Positions 1-5,593 of a stretch of 5,769 nucleotides of DNA are shown piece by piece. The translations under genes and the position numbers were made by a program. Where the stretch lies: assembly GCA_023392755.1 (NCBI GenBank), contig JAEWNM010000246.1, positions 1 to 5,769 of the forward strand, given 5' to 3'. Position 1 is the first letter of the stretch, and each line of letters starts with the position of its first letter. Below the pieces are notes generated by a model. That model saw only the letters and a program-made list of their open reading frames with translations. It made no database searches and was not told the DNA's origin. This DNA is from Bacillota bacterium (GTDB lineage Bacteria; Bacillota; Clostridia; Christensenellales; Aristaeellaceae).

Positions 1-203
1 GAATAGCGCATGATGCCGGCATTCCGGCCGATGGCATAGGCGTAGCAGTTGTGGCTGGCATCCTTGTGCTCCGACCGTATGCGCTGCAAAAACGCCAAAG
101 CCGCCTCCTCGCTTTCCACGGGGGCGGCATGACCTATAAAGCGGCTTTTGCTGACAATAAATTCGTCGCTGGCCGGACATTTTACGGTTTTGAAGGAATT
201 CAT
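1..203 (-). CDS. yigZ: YigZ/IMPACT (UPF0029) family protein, N-terminal part, cut by window edge
   Basis: The first 67 codons of a gene that runs off the left edge. The translation begins MNSFKTVKCPASDEFIVSKS and continues with the family signature: SRFIGHAAPVES at about residues 20-31, then HKDASHNCYAYAIG at about residues 46-59. The conserved SRFIG and H-x-D-A-x-H-N-C-Y-A-Y-x-I-G segments are typical of E. coli YigZ, B. subtilis YvyE and the N-terminal domain of eukaryotic IMPACT. Full-length members are about 200 residues, so roughly a third is present. The biochemical role of bacterial members is not firmly known; the eukaryotic relative acts on translational control through GCN2. The ATG shares four bases (ATGA) with the tyrS stop codon, and a purine-rich AAAGGGA just upstream inside tyrS is the only candidate ribosome binding site, so translational coupling to tyrS is likely. 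The family assignment is secure from the motif; the function is not. Confidence 0.9.
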   Translation of the reverse strand, partial: MNSFKTVKCPASDEFIVSKSRFIGHAAPVESEEAALAFLQRIRSEHKDASHNCYAYAIGRNAGIMRY

Positions 204-1426
204 CCCTTTAGTACCAGGCGGCAGTAGTTCTTTTTGCCCTTGCGCAAAAGCAGGCCGTCTGCGGTGATGCCCTCCGCCGCAATTCGGTATTCGATATCCG
301 TCATCTTCTCTTCACCCACAAGAACCGCGCCGGCCTGCACCATTTTCCGGGCTTCGCCCCGGCTGGCACACAGGCCGCATAAGGTCAATAGGCTGGTCAA
401 ACGGTTATCTTCCGCCAGCATTGCCTTTGTCACTTCAAAGGAGGGCACATGCTCGCCTTCCGAACCGCCCGCAAACAGCGCCTGGGCGGCGTTTTGCGCC
501 TTTTGGGCCTCTTCCTCACCGTGGATGAGCCTGGTGATTTCATATGCCAGCACACGCTTGGCCTCATTGATGGCGGAATCCTGCAAGGCTCCCAGGCGGC
601 GGACTTCCTCCATAGGCAGGAAGGTGAGCAGCGCCAGGCACTTTTCCACATCCTGATCATCCACATTCCGCCAATACTGGTAAAAATCATAGGGCGATGT
701 GCGCTCGGCGGACAGCCACAGGGCCCCGGCTTCCGTTTTGCCCATCTTTTTGCCGTCGTGGGTCATGAGCAGTTTGAAGGTAAGGGCAAAGGCGTCCTCC
801 TGCTCCTTGCGGCGGATGAGGTCGGCCCCGGCCAGAATGTTGCTCCACTGGTCATCGCCGCCCATTTGCAGGCGGCAGCCGTGATCCTTGAACAAACGCA
901 AAAAGTCGTAGCTTTGCATTAGCATATAATTGAACTCCAAAAATGTGAGGCCTTTCTCCAGTCGCTGCTTGTAGCATTCCGCCGTCAGCATGCGGTTGAC
1001 GGAGAAAAGGGAGCCGACATCCCGCAAGAAATCGACATAATTGAGGCTAAGAAGCCAGTCGGCGTTGTTCACCAAAAGAGCCTTGCCATCTGAAAAGTCA
1101 ATGAGCCGGGCCAATTGCCCCTTGATGGCCTGGGCATTTTGCGCGATATCCTCCTTGGAAAGCATTTTGCGCATATCCGTTTTGCCGCTGGGGTCGCCCA
1201 CCATGGTGGTGCCGCCGCCGCACAGGGCTATGGGGCGGTGGCCGGCCTTTTGCATATGGGCCATGGCCATGATGGGGATATAGTGGCCCACATGCAGGCT
1301 GTCGGCAGTCGGGTCAAAGCCAACGTAGTAAGTGACCTGCTCCCGCTCCAGCAGCTTGTACAGGTCCTCCTCAAAGGTGATTTGGGCGACAAAGCCCCGT
1401 TCCTTCAATATATCCAGAATATGCAT
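200..1426 (-). CDS. tyrS: Tyrosyl-tRNA synthetase (TyrRS)
   Basis: Cytoplasmic class I aminoacyl-tRNA synthetase that attaches tyrosine to tRNA-Tyr using ATP. The product is 408 residues, the usual bacterial length. The Rossmann catalytic domain carries the HIGH-type signature HVGH at residues 45-48 in the context GFDPTADSLHVGH, the tyrosine-pocket helix with YMLMQSYDFL at 167-176, the QMGGDDQWSNI segment at 187-197, and the KMSKS-type loop KMGKT at 227-231. Most relatives I know have KFGKT there, so Met for Phe is a mild variant. A C-terminal S4-like RNA-binding domain covers about residues 345-405 (SRGEARKMVQAGAVLV). The start is supported by AGGAGG at 1435-1440, eight bases before the ATG; another ATG at 1428-1430 is out of frame. 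The gene lies 15 bp after the aminotransferase and overlaps the next gene by four bases. It is expected to be controlled by the tyrosine T-box upstream of the operon. Confidence 0.98.
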   Translation of the reverse strand: MHILDILKERGFVAQITFEEDLYKLLEREQVTYYVGFDPTADSLHVGHYIPIMAMAHMQKAGHRPIALCGGGTTMVGDPSGKTDMRKMLSKEDIAQNAQAIKGQLARLIDFSDGKALLVNNADWLLSLNYVDFLRDVGSLFSVNRMLTAECYKQRLEKGLTFLEFNYMLMQSYDFLRLFKDHGCRLQMGGDDQWSNILAGADLIRRKEQEDAFALTFKLLMTHDGKKMGKTEAGALWLSAERTSPYDFYQYWRNVDDQDVEKCLALLTFLPMEEVRRLGALQDSAINEAKRVLAYEITRLIHGEEEAQKAQNAAQALFAGGSEGEHVPSFEVTKAMLAEDNRLTSLLTLCGLCASRGEARKMVQAGAVLVGEEKMTDIEYRIAAEGITADGLLLRKGKKNYCRLVLKG

Positions 1427-1434
1427 ACATTTAT

Positions 1435-1440
1435 CCTCCT
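1435..1440 (-). promoter_or_regulatory. Ribosome binding site of tyrS
   Basis: A perfect AGGAGG in the 15-bp gap between the aminotransferase stop codon and tyrS, eight bases before the ATG at 1424-1426. It decides the start, because the nearby ATG at 1428-1430 is out of frame and lies only four bases from the Shine-Dalgarno sequence. Confidence 0.85.
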
Positions 1441-1441
1441 G

Positions 1442-2632
1442 TTATTGCATGGCATCCAAAATGACCTGCTTCAATATGGACATGCCCTCATGAATCCTTT
1501 CGACGGGGCTGTTGGAAAAATTGAGCCGCATGGTGTTCTCGTGGCCGCCCTCCGCAAAAAAGTGCGTGCCCGGCACATAGGCTACCTTCCGCTCCACCGC
1601 CTTCATCAAAAGAGACGTTGTGTTAATGCCCTCCGGCAGTTCTGCCCATACGAACAGGCCGCCCTCGGGTCTGGTATAGCGCGTCCCCGCCGGGAAGAAG
1701 GATATTTCCTCCAGCATGGCCTTCAGTTGCAAGCCATAACTTTTGCAGATGGATTCCACATGGCCGTCCAGCAGATTCTCCCGGAAAAAGGCGTCCACCA
1801 CGGCCTGGTTCAGCGTGGCGGTATGCACATCGGCAGACTGCTTGCCTATGATGCACTTGCGCAAAATTTCGGGATGGGCGGCGATATAGCCAACCCGCAT
1901 GCCGGGGGAGATGAGCTTTGAAAAACTCCCCATAAAGACGACAAGGCCCGCCTTATCGTAAGATTTGATGGAGCTCAGCGGTATTCCGGAATACCGCAGA
2001 TCACGGTAGGGATCATCCTCCGCCACCACAAAGCCGTACTTTTCCGCCAGGGCGGCAATCCTTGGCCGCCTGTCGGCCGCCAGCGTTTTCCCTGTGGGGT
2101 TTTGAAAGGTGGGGATTGTATAAAGCATCTTGGGATGGTGCTTGACAATCGCTTCCTCCAGCTTGTCAATGCAAATGCCGCCCTCATCGCTTTCCACAGG
2201 CACAACGCTGGCCTGATACAGCCGCATGCACTGCATGTTGCCAAGGAATGTTGGGTTCTCCACCAGAATCACGTCGCCGGGATTAATCAGTGCCTTGCAT
2301 AGCAAATCCATGGCCTGGCTGGAGCCGGAAACGGGCAGAATATCATCAGGCTTCGCATCAAAACCAAACTGCCGCTTAAGATACGGCGCGAGGCTCTCCC
2401 TCAGGGGGGCATACCCTTCCGTGGTTCCGTATTGCAGTATGTTTTTGCCGTTCTCCTTCAGCACCTTTTGGCAAAGGCGGGATACAGTCTCCTCCGGCAA
2501 TGCGCTGGAGGCCGGATTTCCCCCGCCAAAGGATATCATACCAGGGGTACCCATGAGCTTTAATATTTCCCGGATGGCGCTTCCTGTGATGCCGTCAAAC
2601 CGTTTGGCAAAGGTTAAGTCCGCTGTGTTCAT
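1442..2632 (-). CDS. PLP-dependent aminotransferase (fold type I, LysN/ARO8-like), probably acting on an aromatic amino acid
   Basis: A 396-residue soluble enzyme of the class I/II aminotransferase superfamily, which moves amino groups between amino acids and 2-oxo acids with pyridoxal phosphate. The core motifs are in order: SFGGGNPASSALP at 34-46, QYGTTEGYAPLRE at 67-79, VSGSSQAMDL at 101-110, QNPTG at 177-181 (the Asn contacts the cofactor), EDDPY at 205-209 (D206 and Y209 fit the Asp-x-x-Tyr cofactor pair), SFSKLISPGMRVGY at 236-249 with K239 as the Schiff-base lysine, and R369 in MRLNFS for the substrate carboxylate. It resembles the 2-aminoadipate/aromatic (LysN, ARO8, MocR-catalytic) branch but has no N-terminal GntR helix-turn-helix. 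Substrate cannot be read from the sequence. Because it is the first gene behind a tyrosine-specific T-box and directly precedes tyrS, I infer a role in forming or degrading tyrosine (4-hydroxyphenylpyruvate amination). Its start has AGGAGG five bases upstream. Confidence 0.92.
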   Translation of the reverse strand: MNTADLTFAKRFDGITGSAIREILKLMGTPGMISFGGGNPASSALPEETVSRLCQKVLKENGKNILQYGTTEGYAPLRESLAPYLKRQFGFDAKPDDILPVSGSSQAMDLLCKALINPGDVILVENPTFLGNMQCMRLYQASVVPVESDEGGICIDKLEEAIVKHHPKMLYTIPTFQNPTGKTLAADRRPRIAALAEKYGFVVAEDDPYRDLRYSGIPLSSIKSYDKAGLVVFMGSFSKLISPGMRVGYIAAHPEILRKCIIGKQSADVHTATLNQAVVDAFFRENLLDGHVESICKSYGLQLKAMLEEISFFPAGTRYTRPEGGLFVWAELPEGINTTSLLMKAVERKVAYVPGTHFFAEGGHENTMRLNFSNSPVERIHEGMSILKQVILDAMQ

Positions 2633-2637
2633 AATTT

Positions 2638-2643
2638 CCTCCT
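2638..2643 (-). promoter_or_regulatory. Ribosome binding site of the aminotransferase gene
   Basis: AGGAGG on the minus strand, five bases before the ATG at 2630-2632 and downstream of the T-box terminator U-tract. It supports the chosen start and shows that translation begins only if transcription reads through the terminator. Confidence 0.8.
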
Positions 2644-2658
2644 TTATTATGTCCGGGG

Positions 2659-2692
2659 AAAGAAAAACGCCTTCCCCAATCTGGGGAAGGCG
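2659..2692 (-). terminator. Intrinsic terminator of the T-box leader
   Basis: An 11-bp hairpin CGCCUUCCCCA / UGGGGAAGGCG with a three-base GAU loop (2668-2692), followed by UUUUUCUUU (2659-2667). It shares CGCCUUCC with the antiterminator. It should form when tRNA-Tyr is charged and stop transcription about 27 bases before the aminotransferase start codon. Confidence 0.95.
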
Positions 2693-2715
2693 GCATAAGC
2701 CACGGTACCACTTCC
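2685..2715 (-). promoter_or_regulatory. T-box antiterminator with tRNA acceptor-end bulge
   Basis: The minus-strand RNA folds as GGAAG (2711-2715), a seven-base bulge UGGUACC (2704-2710), GUGGC (2699-2703), loop UUAU, then GCCGC (2690-2694) and CUUCC (2685-2689). Both helices pair throughout, with one G-U. UGGU in the bulge can pair with the ACCA end of an uncharged tRNA; the final U calls for discriminator base A, as in tRNA-Tyr. The 3' half of this hairpin is the 5' half of the terminator, so the two structures exclude each other. Confidence 0.93.
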
Positions 2716-2843
2716 ATTCGGCACGCCCTTGCGGGAAATGCCCTTTGCGGGGGAATGCGCATTTGATATATCCCCCAAACGCTGTATCCGGCGCACCGGC
2801 TCAGCCTACGCGGCAAAACGCTTTCGGCTTAGTGCTCCGGGAG

Positions 2844-2846
2844 GTA
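2844..2846 (-). promoter_or_regulatory. T-box specifier codon UAC (Tyr)
   Basis: On the minus strand the specifier loop reads GGGAA-UAC-CUCCC. The opposing AGUA at 2911-2914 and the CCUUGA/UCAAGG helix between them give the standard specifier-loop layout, which fixes the codon position. UAC pairs with the tRNA-Tyr anticodon (GUA or QUA) and agrees with tyrS in the operon. Confidence 0.9.
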
Positions 2847-2941
2847 TTCCCTTGAAAACCGCCGCTTCCTTGCACCTGACGGAAGCTCTCTTGAGGCGCG
2901 CATATCAAGGTACTTGATCCCATCATCGCTTGTTGTTCCCC

Positions 2942-2970
2942 ATTATATGCGGGGAGGCGCGGGCTGTCAA
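2942..2970 (-). promoter_or_regulatory. Sigma-A promoter of the aminotransferase-tyrS-yigZ operon
   Basis: On the minus strand a perfect -35 box TTGACA (2965-2970) and a perfect -10 box TATAAT (2942-2947) are separated by 17 bases, the ideal spacing. Transcription should begin near 2935, just before the T-box stem I. A full-consensus promoter fits a system in which the regulation is left to the leader. Confidence 0.93.
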
Positions 2971-3050
2971 GCATCAATCGTTTCATACTTCATTTTTTGA
3001 GGTAAGATGCAAGTATATCTTTTATACCTATGGGAAAGCGGGGTACGGCC
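2971..3050 (+). promoter_or_regulatory. Divergent intergenic region upstream of the ribonucleotide reductase genes
   Basis: This stretch must hold the start signals for the reductase genes, but no clear -35/-10 pair is visible. TTGAGG at 2997-3002 with T/A-rich TTTATACC at 3021-3028 is the nearest approach and has poor spacing. An inverted repeat GTATA (3013-3017), five bases, TATAC (3023-3027) sits just before the coding region and could be an operator or part of a -10 region. I do not see a good match to the NrdR box consensus. The role is inferred from position only. Confidence 0.4.
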
Positions 3051-5567
3051 ATGCGGATCATCAAGCGTAACGGGGGCACGGAAGAGTATAACGGCGGCAA
3101 AATCACCGCGGCCATGGAAAAAGCGTTTGTCAGCGTGGGAGAAACACCCCGGGCGGAAATATTGGCGCTTCTTCTTGCCCATGTGGAACAGCACATGGAC
3201 ACAGCTGTCCCCGTCACAGTGGAGGCCATCCAGGATCTCGTGGAGCAGGCGCTGATGGCCAATGGCTTCTATCAGACAGCCAGAAGCTATATTCTGTATA
3301 GGGAAAACCGTGCGCGGCTGCGTGCCGCCTGCCGGGATTTGTCGGATACGCTTGCGGTTCCCGGGCTGTACGAGCTTTTGGCGCGGATACAAAAGGATTT
3401 CCCGGAGGAGGCGTACGACCTTCAGCGCCTTAATGCCAAGTATGCCGCCTTTGTCAAGCCGGATATGCCGGCGGATCAGCGCCTGGCCGCCGTTATAAAG
3501 GCGGCGGTGGAGCTTACCACGCAGGAGGCCCCCAAGTGGGAATTTATCGCGGCGCGTTTGCAGTATTTCAGCTTTGAGTTAACGCTTCGGGAGGAGATGT
3601 CTCGCCGGAAGATAGGAAGCCTGTACGAGAAAATCCGAAACTTAACGGAAGAGGGGCTGTATGGTGCCTATATCCTTGAACACTATTCCAAGGCGGAAAT
3701 TGACCTGTATGAAACGTATATACGCGGGGAGCGCAACCATCTTTTGAATTTCGCGGGGCTTCATCTGCTGCTGCAGCGCTATGTGGTTCAAACCCACCGG
3801 CATGTGCCCCTGGAAACACCCCAGGAGATGTACCTTGGCATCGCGATGCACCTTGCCATGGAAGAAAAGCAGGACAGGGACGTGTGGGTGAAGAAATTCT
3901 ACGATATGCTGAGCCTTTTGCAGCTTACAATGGCCACGCCTACACTGGCCAATGCCCGCAAGCCCTATCATCAGCTATCCAGCTGCTTCATTGATACCAT
4001 GCCCGACAGCCTTGACGGCATTTACCGCACCATTGACAACTTTGCCAGGGTGTCAAAATTCGGCGGCGGCATGGGCATCTATATGGGCAAGGTGCGGGCA
4101 AACGGCAGCAGCATCCGGGGCTTTGAAGGGGCGGCGGGCGGCGTAATCCGCTGGATCAAGCTGGTGAATGCCACCGCCGTGGCAGTGGACCAACTGGGCA
4201 TGCGCCAGGGGGCCGTGGCGGTATACCTGGATGTGTGGCACAGGGACCTGCCGGAATTTTTACAGCTGCGCACCAACAACGGCGACGACCGCTTAAAGGC
4301 GCATGATGTGTTTCCCGCCGTGTGCTACCCGGATCTATTCTGGCGCATGGCCGGGGAAAGCCTTGATCAAAGCTGGTACCTGATGTGCCCGCACCAAATC
4401 CTCACTGTCAAGGGGTATGCGCTGGAGGACTGCTTCGCAGAGGAATGGGAAAAGCGGTATCTTGACTGTGTAAAGGATGCGCGGATTACCAAAAGGGAAA
4501 TTTCCATAAAGGAACTGGTTCGCCTTATTTTAAAATCCGCCATCGAGACGGGAACGCCTTTCGCATTCAACCGGGATACGGTGAACCGCCTGAATCCCAA
4601 CGGGCACGCGGGCATCATCTACTGCTCCAACCTGTGTACGGAAATCGCCCAGAACATGAGCGCCATTGAGCTGGATAGCCGCCGGATTACCACGCAGGAT
4701 GGCGAAACGGCGGTAGTCACCGTTACAAAGCCCGGCGATTTTGTGGTATGCAACCTGGCAAGCCTTTCCCTGGGCGTGCTGCCGGTTGATGACGACGCGG
4801 CTATGGGAGAGCTGGTGGCCACTGCGGTCAGGGCGCTGGATAACGTGATCGACCTGAATTTTTATCCGGTAGAGTATGCGGAAATTACCAACGGGCGTTA
4901 TCGCAGCATCGGCCTTGGGGTGCACGGCTATCATCATATGCTGGCCAAGCGGGGCATCGCCTGGGAAAGCCAGGCCCATCTGGATTTTGTGGACAAGGTG
5001 TTCGAGCGCTTGAACTTTGCCGCCATCCGGGCCAGCAGTCGCCTGGCGAAGGAAAAGGGAACGTACTCCCTTTTTGAAGGCAGCGACTGGCAAACAGGGC
5101 TGTATTTTGAAAAGCGGGGGTACACTGATGAATCATGGCGGGCGCTTAAAAACGAAGTCGCCCAAAACGGCATGCGCAATGCATACCTGATCGCCATTGC
5201 CCCCACCAGTTCCACCAGCATACTTGCTTCCACTACAGCCGGCATCGATCCTGTCATGAACCGGTTCTACCTGGAAGAAAAGAAGGGGCTCATCTTGCCC
5301 CGTGTAGCGCCTGAGCTTTCCATGGCCACTTATTGGTTCTACAAAAATGCCCATCAGGCTGATCAGTCCTTTTCGGTGAAGGCGGCGGGGATAAGGCAGC
5401 GGCATATCGACCAGGGTCAAAGCCTGAACCTGTATATCACCAACGATTTCAGCCTGCGCCAGGTGCTGGATTTGTACCTGCTGGCGTGGGAAGCGGGCGT
5501 AAAAACGGTCTACTACGTGCGCAGCAAAGCCTTGGAAGTGATCGAGTGTGAAAGCTGCGCAAATTGA
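3051..5567 (+). CDS. nrdA: Class I ribonucleoside-diphosphate reductase, large (alpha) subunit
   Basis: Catalytic subunit that reduces ribonucleoside diphosphates to deoxyribonucleoside diphosphates in the cytoplasm, using a radical supplied by the small subunit. I prefer ATG 3051 (838 residues, starting MRIIKRNGG) with GGGG seven bases upstream; the in-frame ATG at 3030 adds seven residues but has no ribosome binding site. In numbering from 3030, an ATP-cone lies at 8-98 and a probable degenerate second cone at about 100-190. The barrel carries the active-site residues: C319 in SSCF and C574 in VCNLAS (the redox pair), C536 in NLCTEI (thiyl radical) with N534 and E538, and the APTSSTS loop at 724-730. 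Y828-Y829 match the radical-transfer tyrosines, and the C-terminal CESCAN gives C840/C843 for re-reduction by a thioredoxin-type partner. It is longer than E. coli NrdA (761 residues), mainly before C319. The beta subunit follows. I use nrdA for its ATP-cone; the NrdA/NrdE subtype is less certain than the enzyme class. Confidence 0.96.
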   Translation: MRIIKRNGGTEEYNGGKITAAMEKAFVSVGETPRAEILALLLAHVEQHMDTAVPVTVEAIQDLVEQALMANGFYQTARSYILYRENRARLRAACRDLSDTLAVPGLYELLARIQKDFPEEAYDLQRLNAKYAAFVKPDMPADQRLAAVIKAAVELTTQEAPKWEFIAARLQYFSFELTLREEMSRRKIGSLYEKIRNLTEEGLYGAYILEHYSKAEIDLYETYIRGERNHLLNFAGLHLLLQRYVVQTHRHVPLETPQEMYLGIAMHLAMEEKQDRDVWVKKFYDMLSLLQLTMATPTLANARKPYHQLSSCFIDTMPDSLDGIYRTIDNFARVSKFGGGMGIYMGKVRANGSSIRGFEGAAGGVIRWIKLVNATAVAVDQLGMRQGAVAVYLDVWHRDLPEFLQLRTNNGDDRLKAHDVFPAVCYPDLFWRMAGESLDQSWYLMCPHQILTVKGYALEDCFAEEWEKRYLDCVKDARITKREISIKELVRLILKSAIETGTPFAFNRDTVNRLNPNGHAGIIYCSNLCTEIAQNMSAIELDSRRITTQDGETAVVTVTKPGDFVVCNLASLSLGVLPVDDDAAMGELVATAVRALDNVIDLNFYPVEYAEITNGRYRSIGLGVHGYHHMLAKRGIAWESQAHLDFVDKVFERLNFAAIRASSRLAKEKGTYSLFEGSDWQTGLYFEKRGYTDESWRALKNEVAQNGMRNAYLIAIAPTSSTSILASTTAGIDPVMNRFYLEEKKGLILPRVAPELSMATYWFYKNAHQADQSFSVKAAGIRQRHIDQGQSLNLYITNDFSLRQVLDLYLLAWEAGVKTVYYVRSKALEVIECESCAN

Positions 5568-5578
5568 ATACACTGCAT

Positions 5579-5585
5579 GGAGGAG
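5579..5585 (+). promoter_or_regulatory. Ribosome binding site of the reductase small subunit
   Basis: GGAGGAG in the 26-bp gap after the large-subunit stop codon, eight bases before the ATG at 5594. It supports that start and separate, efficient initiation of the second gene from a shared transcript. Confidence 0.8.
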
Positions 5586-5593
5586 TCAAAAGC

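Larger units (their letters stand above)
2659..2935 (-). promoter_or_regulatory. T-box riboswitch (tyrosine-specific, tRNA-Tyr sensing)
   Basis: A 5' leader RNA that binds uncharged tRNA-Tyr and then lets transcription continue into the aminotransferase-tyrS-yigZ operon. Stem I has the expected parts in order on the minus strand: AGUA at 2911-2914, a helix CCUUGA (2905-2910) paired with UCAAGG (2850-2855), an AGAGAG bulge motif, an apical hairpin CUUCC/GGAAG (2881-2885 with 2865-2869) closing a GUCAGGUGCAA loop (2870-2880), then GAA followed by the UAC specifier codon. Below the specifier loop GGGA (2918-2921) can pair with UCCC (2839-2842). Further hairpins follow, such as CCGG-UGCG-CCGG and a GGGGGA/UCCCCC stem, in the stem II-III region. 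The leader ends in a T-box antiterminator and an overlapping terminator. The right-hand end is the transcription start predicted from the promoter, so it is uncertain by a few bases. Confidence 0.95.

Noticed and set aside
1428..1430. An alternative ATG for tyrS.
   Set aside because: It is out of frame with the synthetase and too near the AGGAGG site; the ATG at 1424-1426 has ideal spacing.
1115..1921. A 268-codon open frame on the plus strand.
   Set aside because: It lies antisense across tyrS and the aminotransferase, both of which have complete family motifs. It spans their junction and its translation shows no recognisable domain.
2226..2855. A 209-codon open frame on the plus strand.
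   Set aside because: It runs antisense through the aminotransferase start, the terminator and the T-box leader. Its translation is low in recognisable features and the RNA structure explains the sequence.
3003..3030. A possible NrdR box upstream of the reductase (A/T-rich near-palindrome around AAGTATATCTT).
   Set aside because: It matches too few positions of the NrdR consensus and no second box at the usual spacing is visible. Kept only as a weak inverted repeat.
3007..3255. An ATG with GAGG upstream opening an 82-codon frame on the plus strand, possibly a leader peptide.
   Set aside because: The Shine-Dalgarno is too close to the ATG, and the frame is out of phase with and overlaps the clear ATP-cone coding sequence. 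The product looks like a frame shadow.
4530..5093. A 187-codon open frame on the minus strand.
   Set aside because: It is a shadow of the reductase large subunit, which carries its catalytic residues in this region.
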